64,000 nt of DNA from assembly GCA_947650365.1 (NCBI GenBank), contig CANTAL010000024.1, forward strand, positions 372,001-436,000, read 5' to 3'. Of this stretch, positions 43,342-57,139 are shown piece after piece. Source of the DNA: Chamaelirium japonicum (Eukaryota; Streptophyta; Magnoliopsida; Liliales; Melanthiaceae). The translations under genes were made by a program, and so were the position numbers. Position 1 is the first letter of the stretch; each line of letters opens with the position of its first letter. The notes beneath the pieces are model-generated. The model did no database searches. It was not told the origin of the DNA and saw only the letters and a list, made by a program, of their open reading frames with translations.

Positions 43342-46230
43342 CATACGATCCATTCTAATTCATTCGTACGATCCATTCTAATTCATTCGTACGATCCATG
43401 CTAATTCATTCATACGATCCATTCTAATTCATGCGCACAATCCATTCTAATTCATTCGCACAATCTATTCTAATTCATTCGTACGATCCATTCTAATTCA
43501 TTCGTACGATCCATTCTAATTCATTCGCACGCTATTCTAATTCATTCGTAGGATCCATTCTAATTCATTCATGCAAAAGAATTAGAATGGATCGTACGAA
43601 TGAATTAGAATGGATCGTATGCATGAATTAGAATGGATCGTACGAATGAATTAGAATGGATCATGCGAATGAATTAGAATGGATCATATGAATGAATTAG
43701 AATGAATTGTATGAATGAATTAGAATGGATCGTGCGAATAAATTAAAATGGATCGTATGAATGAATTAGAATGGATCGTGCGAACGAATTAGAATGGATC
43801 GTACGAAGGAATTAGAATGGATCGCACGAATGAATTAGAATGGATTGTACGAATGAATTAGAATGGATCGTACAAATGAATTAGAATGGATCGTACGAAG
43901 GAATTAGAATGGATCGTACGAATGAATTAGAATGGATCGTACGAATGAATTAGAATGGATTGAATTAGAATGAATCGTACGAATGAATTAGAATGAATCA
44001 TACCGTACGAATGAATTAGAATTGATCATACGAATGAAGTAGAATGGATCGTATGAATGAACTAGAATGGATCGTGCGAATGAATTAGAATGGATCGTAC
44101 GAATGAAATAGAATGGATTCGCACGAATGTATCCATTCTAATTCATTCGCACGATCCATTCTTACTCATTCGTACGATCCATTCTAATTCATTCGTACAA
44201 TCCATTCTAATTCAATCCATGCGAATGAATACGAATGGATTAGAATGGATCATACGAATGAATTAGATTGGATCGTATTAATGAATTAGAATGGATTGTA
44301 CGAATGAATTAGAATGGATACATTCATGCGAATGAATTAGAATGGATCATACGAATGAATTAGAATGGATTCATTCGTGTGAATGAATTAGAATGGATCG
44401 TACGAATGAGTAAGAATGGATCGTACGAATGAATTAGAATGGATCGTATAAATGAATTAGAATTGATATATTCGTGTGATCCATTCTAATTCATTCGCAT
44501 GATCCATTCTAATTCATTCGTACGATCCATTCTAATTCATTCGTACGATCCATTCTAATTCATTCGCACAATCTATATGTTCCATTCTAATTCATTCGTA
44601 AGATCCATTCTAATTCATTCGTACAATCCATTCTAATTCATTCGTACGATCCATTCTTACTCATTTGTACGATCCATTCTAATTCATTTGCACGAAGGTA
44701 TCCATTCTACTTCATTCGTACTATCCATTCTAATTCCTTCGTACGATCCATTCTAATTCCTTCGTGCGAATGTATCCATTCTAATTCCTTCGTATGATCC
44801 ATTCTAATTCATTTGTACGGTATGATTCATTCTAATTCATTCGTACGATTCATTCTAATTCAATCCATTCAAATTCATTCGTACGATCCATTCTAATTCA
44901 TTCGTACGATCCATTCTAATTCATTCGTACGTTCCATTCTAATTCATTTGTACGAATGTATCCACTCTAATTCATTCGTACGATCCATTCTAATTCATTT
45001 GTACGAATGTATCCTTTCTAATTCATTCGTACGATCCATTCTAATTCATTCGTACGATCCATTCTAATTCATTCGTACGATCCATTCTAACTCATTCGCA
45101 CGATCCATTCTAATTCATTCGCACGATCCTACGAATGAGTTAGAATAGATTGTATGAATGAATTAGAATGGATCGTACGAATGTATTAGAATGGATCGTA
45201 TGAATGAATTAGAATGGATTGAATGAATGAATTAGAATGGATCGTTTGAGTGAATGCGAATGGATTCTGTGAATGAATTAGAATGGAATGAATTAGAATG
45301 GATTGAATTAGAATGGATCGTGCGAATGAATTAGACTGGATCGTGCGAATGAATTAGAATGGATCGTACGAATGAATTAGAATGGATCGTGCGAATGAAT
45401 TAGAATGGATCATATGAATGAATTAGAATGGATCGTATGAATGAATTAGAATGGATCGTGCGAATAAATTAGAATGGATCGTATGAATGAATTAGAATGG
45501 ATCGTACGAATGAAATAGAATGGATTGTACGAATGAGATAGAATGGATCGTACGAATGAATTAGAATGGATACATTCGTGCGAATCCATTCTATTTCATT
45601 CGCACGATCCATTCTAATTCATTCACACGATCCATTCTAATTCATTCATAATGGATCGTACGAAGGAATTAGAATGGTTAGTACGAATAAATTAGAATGG
45701 ATACCTTCGTGCAAATGAATTAGAATGGATTGTGCGAACGAATTAGAATGGATTGTACGAATGAGTAAGAATGGATCGTACGAATGAATTAGAATGGATA
45801 GAATTAGAATGGATTGTGCGAATGAATTAGAATGGATCGTACGAATGAGTAAGAATGGATCGTACGAATGAATTAGAATGGATTTAATTAGAATGAATCG
45901 TGCGAATGAATTAGAATGGATCGTACGAGTGAATTAGAATGGATACGAATGGATCGAACGAATGAATTAGAATGGATCGTACGAATGAATAAGAATGGAT
46001 CGTACGAATGAATTAGAATGGATCGTACGAATGAATTAGAACGGATCGTACGAATGAATTCGAATGTATCCATTCTAATTCATTCATACGATCCATTCTA
46101 TCTCATTCGTACAATCCATTCTAATTCATTCGTACGATCCATTCTAATTCATTCGCACGAATGAATCCATTCTAATTCATTCGTACGATCCATTCTAATT
46201 CATTCGTACAATCCATTCTAATTCATTCGC
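43342..46230. repeat. Mosaic after copy B
   Basis: Orientation is + to 43570, - 43571-44120, + 44121-44218, - 44219-44473, + 44474-45128, - 45129-45580, + 45581-45650, - 45651-46062 and + 46063-46230. The junction at 43570 (CATTCATGCAAAAG) is unusual, because the TGCAAAAG monomer normally lies inside - blocks. From 43840 to 45340 this repeats 10200-11680. The CGTACGGTATGATTC marker is at about 44814. Confidence 0.84.
43840..45340 (+). repeat. Third copy of the 10.2-11.7 kb segment
   Basis: This segment follows 10200-11680 of copy A, and its B equivalent from about 38650, block by block. Shared markers include CATACC at 10337 and 43989, the odd TCTATACGTTCC or TCTATATGTTCC at 10931 and 44572, and GATCCTACGAATG at 11463 and 45125. 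The offset is 33,652 to 33,662. It has its own differences, such as GATATATTCGTGTG at 44464, so it is an older or separate copy and not part of the A/B event. Confidence 0.85.
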
Positions 46231-48465
46231 ATGAATGAGTAAGAATGGATCGTACGAATGAAATAGAATGGATTGAATTAGAATGAATCGTACGAATGAA
46301 TTAGAATGAATCATACCGTACGAATGAATTAGAATGGATCATACGAAGGAATTAGAATGGATCGTACGAATGAATTAGAATGGATCGTACGAATGAATTA
46401 GAATGGATCGTACGAAGGAATTAGAATGGATAGTACGATTGAGTAAGAATAGATTGTACGAATGAAATAGAATAGATCGTACGAATGAATTAGTATGGAT
46501 CGTATGAATGAATTAGAATGGATCGTGCGAATGAATTAGAATGGATCGTACGAATGAATTAGAATAGATTGTGCGAATGAATTAGAATTGATCGTACTTA
46601 TGAATTAGAATGGATCATATGAATGAATTAGAATGGATCGTATGAATGAATTAGAATGGATCGTGCGAATAAATTAGAATGGATCGTATGAATGAATTAG
46701 AATCGATCGTACGAATGAATTAGAATGGATCATGTGAATGAATTAGAATGGATCGTGCGAATGAATTAGAATGGATCGTACGAATGAAATAGAATGGATT
46801 GTACGAATGAGATAGAATGGATCGTACGAATGACTTAGAATGAATTAGAATGGATCATACGAATGAATTAGAATGGATTCATTCGTGCGAATGAATTAGA
46901 ATGGATCGTACGAATGAGTAAGAATGGATCGTACGAATGAATTAGAATGGATTGAATTAGAATGAATCGTACGAATGAATTAGAATGGATCGTACGAATG
47001 AATTAGAATGGATCGTACGAATGAATTAGAATGGATTGAATTAGAATGAATCGTACGAATGAATTAGAATGAATCATACCGTACGAATGAATTAGAATGG
47101 ATCATATGAAGGAATTAGAATGGATCGTCCGAATAAATTAGAATGGATCGTATGAATGAATTAGAATAGATCGTACGAATGAATTAGAATGGATCATACG
47201 AATGAATTAGAATGGATACATTCGTGCGAATGAATTAGAATGGATCGTATGAATGAATTAGATTGGATCGTATGCATGAATTAGAATGGATCGTGCGAAT
47301 GAATTAGAATGGATCGTACGAATGAATTAGAATGGATCGAACGAATGAATTAGAATGGATACATTCGTGCAAAAGAATTAGAATGGATTGTTTGAATGAA
47401 TTAGAATGGATCGTGCGAATGAATTAGAATGGATCGTACGAATGAATTTGAATGGATCGAACGAATGAATTAGAATGGATCGTACGAATGAGTAAGAATG
47501 GATCGTACGAATGAATTAGAATGGATCGTACGAATGAATTAGAATGGATCGTACGAATGAATTCAATTGTATCCATTCTAATTCATTCATACGATCCATT
47601 CTATCTCATTCGTACAATCCATTCTAATTCATTCGTACGATCCATTCTAATTCATTCGCACGATCCATTCTATCTCATTCGTACAATCCATTCTAATTCA
47701 ATCCATTCTAATTCATACGTACGATCCATTCTAATTCATTCGTACGATCCATTCTTACTCATTCGTACGATCCATTCTAATTTATTCGCACGAATGAATC
47801 TATTCTAATTCATTCATATGATCCATTCTAATTCATTCGCATGAATGTCTCCATTCTAATTCATTCGTACGATCCATTCTATCTCATTCGTACAATCCAT
47901 TCTATTTCATTCGTACGATCCATTCTAATTCATTCGCACGATCCATTTTACTCATTCGTACGATCCATTCTAATTCATTCGCACGAATGAATCCATTCTA
48001 ATTCATTCGTATGATCCATTCTAATTCATTCGTACAATCTATTCTATTTCATTCGTACGATCCATTCTTACTCATTCGTACGATCCATTCGTATCCATTC
48101 TAATTCATTCGTACGATCCATTCTAATTCATTCGCACGAATGAGCAAGAATGGATCGTACGAATGAAATAGAATGGATTGAATTAGAATGAATCGTACGA
48201 ATGAATTAGAATGAATCATACCGTACGAATGAATTAGAATGGATCATACGAAGGAATTAGAATGGATCGTACAAATGAATTAGAATGGATCATACGATGG
48301 AATTAGAATGGATCGTACGAAGGAATTAGAATGGATAGTACGATTGAGTAAGAATGGATTGTACGAATGAAATAGAACAGATCGTACGAATGAATTAGAA
48401 TGGATCGTATGAATGAATTAGAATGGATCGTGCAAATGAATTAGAATGGATCGTACGAATGAATT
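46180..48465 (+). repeat. Direct repeat spaced 1,905 bp, with the DNA between
   Basis: The + to - switch with GAATGAGTAAG (46237) or GAATGAGCAAG (48142), the following CATACCGTACG and the TAGTACGATTGAGTAAG marker (46431 and 48336) occur twice, 1,905 bp apart. Between them lie a - block (46231-47560, containing D5) and a + block (47561-48140). The pair runs for roughly 380 bp (46180-46560 and 48085-48465). A 95-codon frame at 47521-47808 crosses the - to + switch and is repeat-derived. Confidence 0.8.
46600..47400 (-). repeat. Direct repeat member D5 (isolated partial copy)
   Basis: This - run repeats the second half of the D family: GATCATATG, GAATCGATCG, GAATGACTTAG (46830), GGATTCATTCGTGCG, TATGCATG and TGCAAAAG (47368). 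The offset from D2 falls from 41,851 to 41,834 across it because 17 bases are missing just after GAATGACTTAG. The first half of the family, with the two switches, is absent. Confidence 0.82.
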
Positions 48466-49437
48466 AGAATAGATTGTGCGAATGAATTAGAATGGATCGT
48501 ATGAATGAATTAGAATGGATCGTACGAATGAATTAGAATGGATCGTATGAATGAATTAGAATGGATCGTGCGAATGAAATAGAATGGATTGTACGAAAGA
48601 ATTAGAATGGATCGTGCGAATGAATTAGAATGGATCGTACGAATGAATTAGAATAGATCGTACGAATGAATTAGAATGGATCATGCTAATGAATAAGAAT
48701 TGATCGTACGAATGAATTAGAATAGATTGTGCGAATGAATTAGAATGGATCGTACGAATGAATTGGAATGGATACATTCGTGCGAATGAATTAGAATGGA
48801 TCGTATGATTCAATTAGAGTGGATACATTCGTACAAATGAATTAGGATGGATCGTATGAATGAATTAGAGTGGATACATTCGTACGAATGAATTAGAATA
48901 GATTGTGCGAATGAATTAGAATGGATCGTACAAATGAATTAGAATGGATCGTACGAATGAATTAGAATGGATCGTATGAATGAATTAGAATGGATCGTGC
49001 GAATAAATTAGAATGGATCGTACGAATGAAATAGAATGGATCGTACGAATGAATTAGAATGGATCGTACGAATGAATCAGAATAGATTGTGCGATTGAAT
49101 TAGAAAGGATCGTACGAATGAAATAGAATGGATCGTACGAATGAATTAGAATGGATCGTACGAATGAATTACAATAGATTGTGCGAATGAATTAGAATGG
49201 ATCGTACGAATGAATTAGAATGGATTAGAATGAATTAGAATGGATTGTATGAATGAATTAGAATGGATCGAACGAATGAATTAGAATGGATACATTCGTG
49301 CAAAAGAATTAGAATGGATTGTATGAATGGATTAGAATGGATCGTATGAATGAATTAGAATGGATCGTGCGAATGAATTAGAATGGATCGTACGAATGAA
49401 TTAGAATGGGTAGTACGAATGAATTAGAATGGATACA
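48141..49437 (-). repeat. 1.3-kb - block
   Basis: This is an uninterrupted - run from the GAATGAGCAAG switch to ACACGATCCAGATCC (49436). Long monomers with GAGTGGATACATTCGTAC appear at about 48810 and 48865, a form that is otherwise concentrated after 57 kb. It ends with GGGTAGTACG, a variant of the GGGTCGTACG that usually precedes this junction. Confidence 0.86.
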
Positions 49438-50173
49438 CGATCCAGATCCATTCTAATTCATTCGCACAATCTATTCTAATTCATTCGTAGGATCCATTCT
49501 AATTCATTACTACGATCCATTCTAATTCATTCATACGATCCATTCTAATTCATTCGTACGATCCATTCTAATTCATTCGCATGATCCATTCTAATTCATT
49601 CATACAATCCATTCTAATTCTTTTGCACGAATGTATCCATTCTAATTCATTCATACGATCCATTCTAATTCATTCGTACGATGCATTCTAATTCATTAGC
49701 ACGATGCATTCTAATTCATTCGTACGATCCATTCTAATTCATTCGTACGATTCATTCTAATTCAATCCATTCTAATTCATTCGTACGATCCATTCTAATT
49801 CATTCATACGATCCATTCTAATTCGTTCGTAGGATCCATTCTAATTCATTACTACGATCCATTCTAATTCATTCATACGATCCATTCTAATTCATTCGTA
49901 CGATCCATTCTAATTCATTCACACGATCCATTCTAATTCATTCATACAATCCATTCTAATTCTTTTGCACGAATGTATCCATTCTAATTCATTAATACGA
50001 TCCATTCTAATTCATTCGTACGATCCATTCTAATTCATTAGCACGATCCATTCTAATTCATTTGTACGATCCATTCTAATTCATTCGTACGATTCATTCT
50101 AATTCAATCCATTCTAATTCATTCGTACGATCCATACTTACACATTCGTACGATCCATTCTAATTCATTCATA
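49438..50173 (+). repeat. + block with a 342-bp tandem duplication
   Basis: The series GTAGGATCC, CATTACTACGATCC, CATACGATCC, CATACAATCC, CTTTTGCACGAATG runs from 49487 and again from 49829, a 342-bp spacing. After the second copy the block ends at CATTCATACCTGTACG (50165), a junction I do not see elsewhere. Confidence 0.85.
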
Positions 50174-53043
50174 CCTGTACGAATGAATTAGAATGGACAC
50201 ATTCGTGCGAATGAATTAGAATGGATCGTATGAATGAATTAGATTGGATCGAATGCATGAAGTAGAATGGATCGTGCGAATGAATTAGAATGGATCGTAC
50301 GAATGAATTAGAATGGATCGAACGAATGAATTAGAATGGATCGTACGAATGAGTAAGAATGGATCGTACGAATGAATTAGAATGGATCATTCTAATGAAT
50401 TAGAATGGATCTTGCGAATGAATTAGAATGTATCATGCGAATGAATTAGAATGGATCGTACGAATGAATTACAATGGATCGTACGAATGAATTAGAATGG
50501 ATCGTTCGAATGAATTAGAATAGATTGTGCGAATGAATTAGAATGGATCGTACGAAGGAATTAGAGTAGATTGTGCGAATGAATTAGAATGGATCGTACG
50601 AATGAATTAGAATGGATTAGAATGAATTAGAATGGATCGTATGTATAAATTAGAATGGATCGTACGAATGAATTAGAATGGATACATTCGTGCAAAAGAA
50701 GTAGAATGGATTGTATTAATGAATTAGAATGGATCGTACGAATGAATTAGAATGGATTGTGCGCATGAATTAGAATGGATCATACGAATGAATTCGGATG
50801 TATCCTTTCTAATTCATTCATACGATCCATTCTAATTCATTCATACGATCCATTCTAATTCATTCGCACGAATGTATCCATTCTAATTCATTCGTACGAT
50901 CCATTCTAATTCATTTGTACGAATGTATCCACTCTAATTCATTCATAAGATTGAGTAAGAATGAATTAGAATGGATCGTGCGAATAAATTAGAATGGATC
51001 GTATGAATGAATTAGAATGGATCGTACGAATGAATTAGAATGGATCGTACGAATGAATTAGAATGGATCGTACGAAGGAATTAGAATGGATAATACGAAT
51101 GAATTAGAATGGATACCTTCGTGCAAATGAATTAGAATGGATCGTACAAATGAGTAAGAATTGATTGTGCGAATGAATTAGAATGGATCGTACGAATGAA
51201 TTAGAATGTATCGTGCGAATGAATTAGAATGGATCGTGCGAATGAATTAGAATGGATCGTGCGAATGAGTTAGAATGGATCGTACGAATGAATTAGAATG
51301 GATCGTACGAATGAATTAGAATGGATCGTGCGAATGAATTAGAATGGATCTGGATCGTGTATCCATTCTAATTCCTTCGTACGATCCATTCTAATTCATT
51401 CGTACGATCCATTCTAATTCATTCGCACGATCCATTCTAATTCATTCGCACGAATGTATCCATTCTAATTCATACGAACGATCTATTCTAATTCATTCGT
51501 ACGATCCATTCTAATTCATTCGCACAATCCATTCTAATTCATTTACACGATCCATTCTAATTCATTCATACAATCCATTCTAATTCTTTTGCACGAATGT
51601 ATCCATTCTAATTCATTACGAATGAGTAAGAATGGATTGTACGAATGAATTAGAATGGATATATTCGTGCGAATGAATTAGAATGGATCGTACGAATGAA
51701 TTAGAATGGATCGTACGAATGAATTAGAATGGATCGTGCGAATAAATTAGAATGGATCATACGAAGGAATTAGAAAGGATCGTACGAATGAATTAGAATG
51801 GATCGTAGTAATGAATTAGAATGGATCGTATGCATGAATTAGAATGGATCGTGCGAATGAATTAGAATGGATCGTACGAATGAATTAGAATGGATCGTAC
51901 GAAGGAATTAGAATGGATCGTATGAATGAATTAGAATGGATCATGCAAATGAATTAGAATGGATCATACGAATGAGTAAGAATGGATCGTACGAATGAAA
52001 TAGAATGGATCGTATGAATGAATTAGAATGGATCGTATGAATGAATTAGAATGGATACATTCGTGCGAATCCATTCTATTTCATTCGTACGATCCATTCT
52101 AATTCATTCGCACGATCCATTCTAATTCATTCATACGATCCATTCTAATTCCTTCGTACGATCCATTCTAATTCATTCGTACGATCCATTCTAATTCATT
52201 CGCACGATCCATTCTAATTCATGCATACGATCCATTCTAATTCATTCATACGATCCATTCTAATTCATTCGTACGATCCATTCTAATTCATTCACACAAT
52301 CGATTCTAATTCATTCGTACGATCCATTCTAATTCATTCGCACGATCCATTCTAATTCATTCGTACGATCCATTCTAATTCATTCGCACAATCTATTCTA
52401 ATTCATTCGTACGATCCTTTCTAATTCATTCGTACGATCCATTCTAATTCATTCGCACAATCTATTCTAATTCATTCGTACGATCCATTCTAATTCATTC
52501 ATACGATCCATTCTAATTTATTCGCACGATCCATTCTAATTCATTCGTACGATCCATTCTAATTCATTCGCACAATCTATTCTAATTCATTCGAACGATC
52601 CATTCTAATTCATTCGCACGATCCATTCTAATTCATTCATACGATCCATTCTATTTCATTCGTACGATCCATTCTAATTCATTCATACGATCCATTCTAA
52701 TTCCTTCGTATGATCCATTCTAATTCATTCGTACGGTATGATTCATTCTAATTCATTTGTACGATTCATTCTAATTCAATCCATGCTAATTAATTCGTAC
52801 GATCCATTCTAATTCATTAATACGATCCAATCTAATTCATTCATACGATCCATTCTAATTCATTTGTACGATCCATTCTAATTCATTCGTACGATCCATT
52901 CTAATTCATTCGCACGATCCATTCTAATTCATGCATACGATCCATTCTAATTCATTCGTACGATCCATTCTAATTCATTCGTACGATCCATTCTAATTCA
53001 TTCATACGATCCATTCTAATTCATTCATATGATCCATTCTAAT
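50174..53043. repeat. Alternating blocks of 0.15-1.0 kb
   Basis: Orientation is - 50174-50790, + 50791-50946, - 50947-51350, + 51351-51617, - 51618-52065 and + 52066-53043. The GGATCTGGATCGTGTATCC junction is at about 51347 and GTGCGAATCCATTC at about 52065. The CGTACGGTATGATTC marker is at about 52733. Two stretches with GGATTAGAATGAATTAG (50605 and, upstream, 49222) are shortened monomers. Confidence 0.84.
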
Positions 53044-54176
53044 GAATCATACCGTACGAATGAATTAGAATGGATCGTACGAATGAATTAGAATAGATTG
53101 TGCGAATGAATTAGAATGGATCGTAGTAATGAATTAGAATGGATTGTACGAATTAGAATAGATTGTGCGAATGAATTAGAATGGATCATACGAATGAAAT
53201 AGAATGGATTCGCACGAATGTATCCATTCTAATTCAATGGATCGTGCGAATGAATTAGAATGGATCGTACGAATGAATTAGAATGGATCGTACGAAGGAA
53301 TTAGAATGGATCGTACGAATGAATTAGAATGGATCGTACGAATGAATTAGAATGGATCGTATGAATGAATTAGAATGGATCGTGCGAATGAATTAGAATG
53401 GATCGTACGAATGAAATAGAATGGATTCGCACGAATGTATCCATTCTAATTCATTCGTACGATCCATTCTAATTCATTCGTACGATCCATTCGTACGATC
53501 AATTCTATTTCATTCGTACGATCCATTCTAATTCATTCGCACGATCCATTCGCATTCACTCAAACGATCCATTCTAATTCATTCATATGATCCATTCTAA
53601 TTCATTCGCACGAATGTATCCATTCTATTTCATTCGTACGATCCATTATAATTCATTCGCACGATCCATTCTAATTCATTCATACGATCCATTCTAATTC
53701 ATTCGTACGATCCATTCTAATTCATTCGTACGATCCATTCTAATTCATTCATACGATCCATTCTATTTCATTCGTACGATCCATTCTTACTCATTCGTAC
53801 GATCCATTCTAATTCATTTGCACGAAGGTATCCATTCTAATTCATTCGTACTATCCATTCTAATTCCTTCGTACGATCCATTCTAATTCCTTCGTACGAT
53901 CCATTCTAATTCATTCGCACAATCTATTCTAATTAATTCGTACGATCCATTCTAATTCATTCATATGATCCATTCTAATGAATCATACCGTACGAATGAA
54001 TTAGAATGGATCGTACGAATGAATTAGAATAGATTGTGCGAATGAATTAGAATGGATCGTAGTAATGAATTAGAATGGATTGTACGAATTAGAATAGATT
54101 GTGCGAATGAATTAGAATGGATCATACGAATGAAATAGAATGGATTCGCACGAATGTATCCATTCCAATTCAATGG
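53041..54176 (+). repeat. Direct repeat spaced 936 bp, about 190 bp each
   Basis: The - run from AATGAATCATACCGTACG (53041) to GGATTCGCACGAATG is repeated from about 53977. It includes the rare GATCGTAGTAATG and GGATTGTACGAATTAG. Each copy is about 190 bp and both are bounded by + blocks, so the pair looks like one small inverted cassette placed twice in a + field (53426-53983 between them). Confidence 0.83.
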
Positions 54177-55879
54177 ATCATGCGAATGAATTAGAATGGA
54201 TCGTACGAATTAATTACAATGGATCGTACGAAGGAATTAGAATGGATCGTACGAATGTATCCATTCTAATTCATTCGTACGATCCATTCTAATTCATTCG
54301 TACGAACGTATCCATTCTAATTCATTTGTACGAATGTATCCACTCTAATTCATTCGTACGATCCATTATAATTCATTAGCACGATCCATTCTAATTCATT
54401 CGTACGATCCATTCTAATTCATTTATACGATCCAATCTAATTCATTCATACGATCCATTCTAATTCATTCGTACGATCCATTCTAATTCATTCGTACGAT
54501 CCATTCTAATTCTTGCGAATGTATCCATTCTAATTCATTCCTACGATCCATTCTAATTCATTCGTACAATCCATTCTAATTCATTCGCACGATCCATTCT
54601 AATTCATTCGCATGATCCATTCTAATTCATTCGTACGATCGATTCTAATTCATCCATTCTAATTCATTCGTACTATCCATTCTAATTCCTTCGTACGATC
54701 CATTCTAATTGATTCGCACGAATGTATCCATTCTAATTCATTCGTACGAATGGATCGTATGAATGAATTAGAATGGATCGTACGAATGAATTAGAATGGA
54801 TCGTGCTAATGAATTAGAATGGATCGTACGAATGAATTAGAATAGATTGTGCGAATGAATTAGAATGGATCGTACGAATGAATTAGAATAGATCGTACGA
54901 ATGAATTAGACTAGATTGTGCGAATGGATTAGAATGGATCATACGATTGAGTAAGAATGGTTTGTACGAATAAAATAGAATAGATCGTACGAATGAATTA
55001 GAATGGATCGTATGAATGAATTAGAATCGATCGTACGAATGAGTAAGAATGGATCGTACGAATGAATTAGAATGGATTGAATTAGAATGATTCGTACGAA
55101 TGAATTAGAATGGATCGTGCGAATGAATTAGAATGGGTCGTACGTACGAATTAGAATGGATACACGATCCAGATCCATTCTAATTCATTCGCACAATCTA
55201 TTCTCATACGATCCATTCTAATTCATTCGCACGAATGTATCCATTGTAATTCATTCGTACGATCCATTCTAATCCATTTGTAGGAATGTATCCACTCTAA
55301 TTCATTCCTACGATCCATTCTAATTCATTCGCACAATCTATTCTAATTCATTCGTACGATCAATTCTAATTCATTAGCATGATCCATTCTAATTCATTCG
55401 TACGATCTATTCTAATTCATTCGTACGATCCATTCTAATTCATTCGTACGATCCATTCTAATTCCTTCGCACAATCCATTCTAATTCATTCGTACGATTC
55501 ATTCTAATTCAATCCATTCTAATTCATTCGTACGATCCATTCTAATTCATTCGTACGATCCATTCTAATTCATTAGTACGGTCCATTCTAATTAGAATAG
55601 ATTGTATGAATTAGAATGGATCGTATGAATGAATTAGAATAGATCGTACGAATGAATTAAATGGATTGAATTAGAATGAATCTTACGAATGAATTAGAAT
55701 GGATCGTGCGAATGAATTAGACTATGGATCGTACGAAGGAATTAGAATGGATCGTACGAATGAATTCGGATGTATCCTTTCTAATTCATTCGTACGATCC
55801 ATTCTAATTCATTCGTACGATCCATTCTAATTCATTCGTATAATCCATTCTAACTCATTCGCACGATCCATTCTAATTC

Positions 55880-56460
55880 ATTCGCACGATCCTACGAATG
55901 AATTAGAATAGATTGTACGAATGAATTAGAATGGATCTGGATCGTGTATCCATTCTAATTCATTCGTACGACCCATTCTAATTCATTCGTACGATCCATT
56001 CTAATTCATTCATACGATCCATTCTATTTCATTCATACGACCCTTTCTTACTCATTCGTACGATCCATTCTATTTCATTCGCACGATCCATTCTAATTCA
56101 TTCATATGATCCATTCTAATTCATTCGCACGAATGTATCCATTCTAATTCATTCGTACGATCCATTCTAATTCATTTGTACGAATCTATCCACTCTAATT
56201 CATTCGTATGATCCATTCTAATTCATTTGTACGAAAGTATCCTTTCTAATTCATTCGTACGATCCATTCTAATTCATTCGTACGATCCATTCTAATTCAT
56301 TCGTACGATCCATTCTAACTCATTCGCACGATCCATTCTAATTCATTCGCACGATCCTACGAATGAATTAGAATAGATTGTGCGAATGAATTAGAATGGA
56401 TCTGGATCGTGTATTCATTCAAATTCATTCGTACGACCCATTCTAATTCATTCGTACGAT
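55880..56460 (+). repeat. 465-bp-spaced duplication of a - cassette
   Basis: GATCCTACGAATG opens a short - run that ends at GGATCTGGATCGTGTATCC, followed by GTACGACCC. The run lies at 55891 and again at 56356, and both markers differ by exactly 465 bp. Each - cassette is only about 45-50 bp and sits in + DNA. Confidence 0.85.
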
Positions 56461-57139
56461 CCATTCTAAGTCATTCGCACGATCCATTCTAATTCATTCG
56501 CACGATCCATTCTAATTCATTCACACGATCCATTCTAATTCATTCATATGATCCACTCTAATTCATTCATACGATCCATTCTAATCCATTCGCACAATCT
56601 ATTCTAATTCATTCGTACGATCCATTCTATTTCATTCGTACGATCCATTCTATTTCATTCGTACGATCCATTCTAATTCATTCGTACAATCCATTCTAAT
56701 TCATTCGTACGATCCATTCTATTTCATTCGTACAATCCATTCTATTTCATTCGTACGAATGAATTAGAATGGATACCTTCGTGCAAATGAATTAGGATGG
56801 ATCGTACGAATGAGTAAGAATGGATCGTACGAATTAAATAGAATGGATCGTATGAATGAATTAGAATGGATCGTACGAATGAATTAGAATGGATTGTACG
56901 AATGAATTAGAATGGATCGTACGAATGAAATAGAATGGATCGTACGAATGAAATAGAATGGATCGTACGAATGAATTGGAATAGATTGTGCGAATGGATT
57001 AGAATGGATCGTATGAATGAATTAGAGTGGATCATATGAATGAATTAGAATGGATCGTATGAATGAATTAGAATGGATCGTGCGAATGAATTAGAATGGA
57101 TCGTGCGAATGAATTAGAATGGATCGTACGAATGAATTA

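Noticed and set aside
53041-54176. A transposon defined by two 190-bp repeats 936 bp apart
   Set aside because: The repeats and the DNA between them are ordinary satellite. There is no coding capacity or terminal motif, so segmental duplication explains them.
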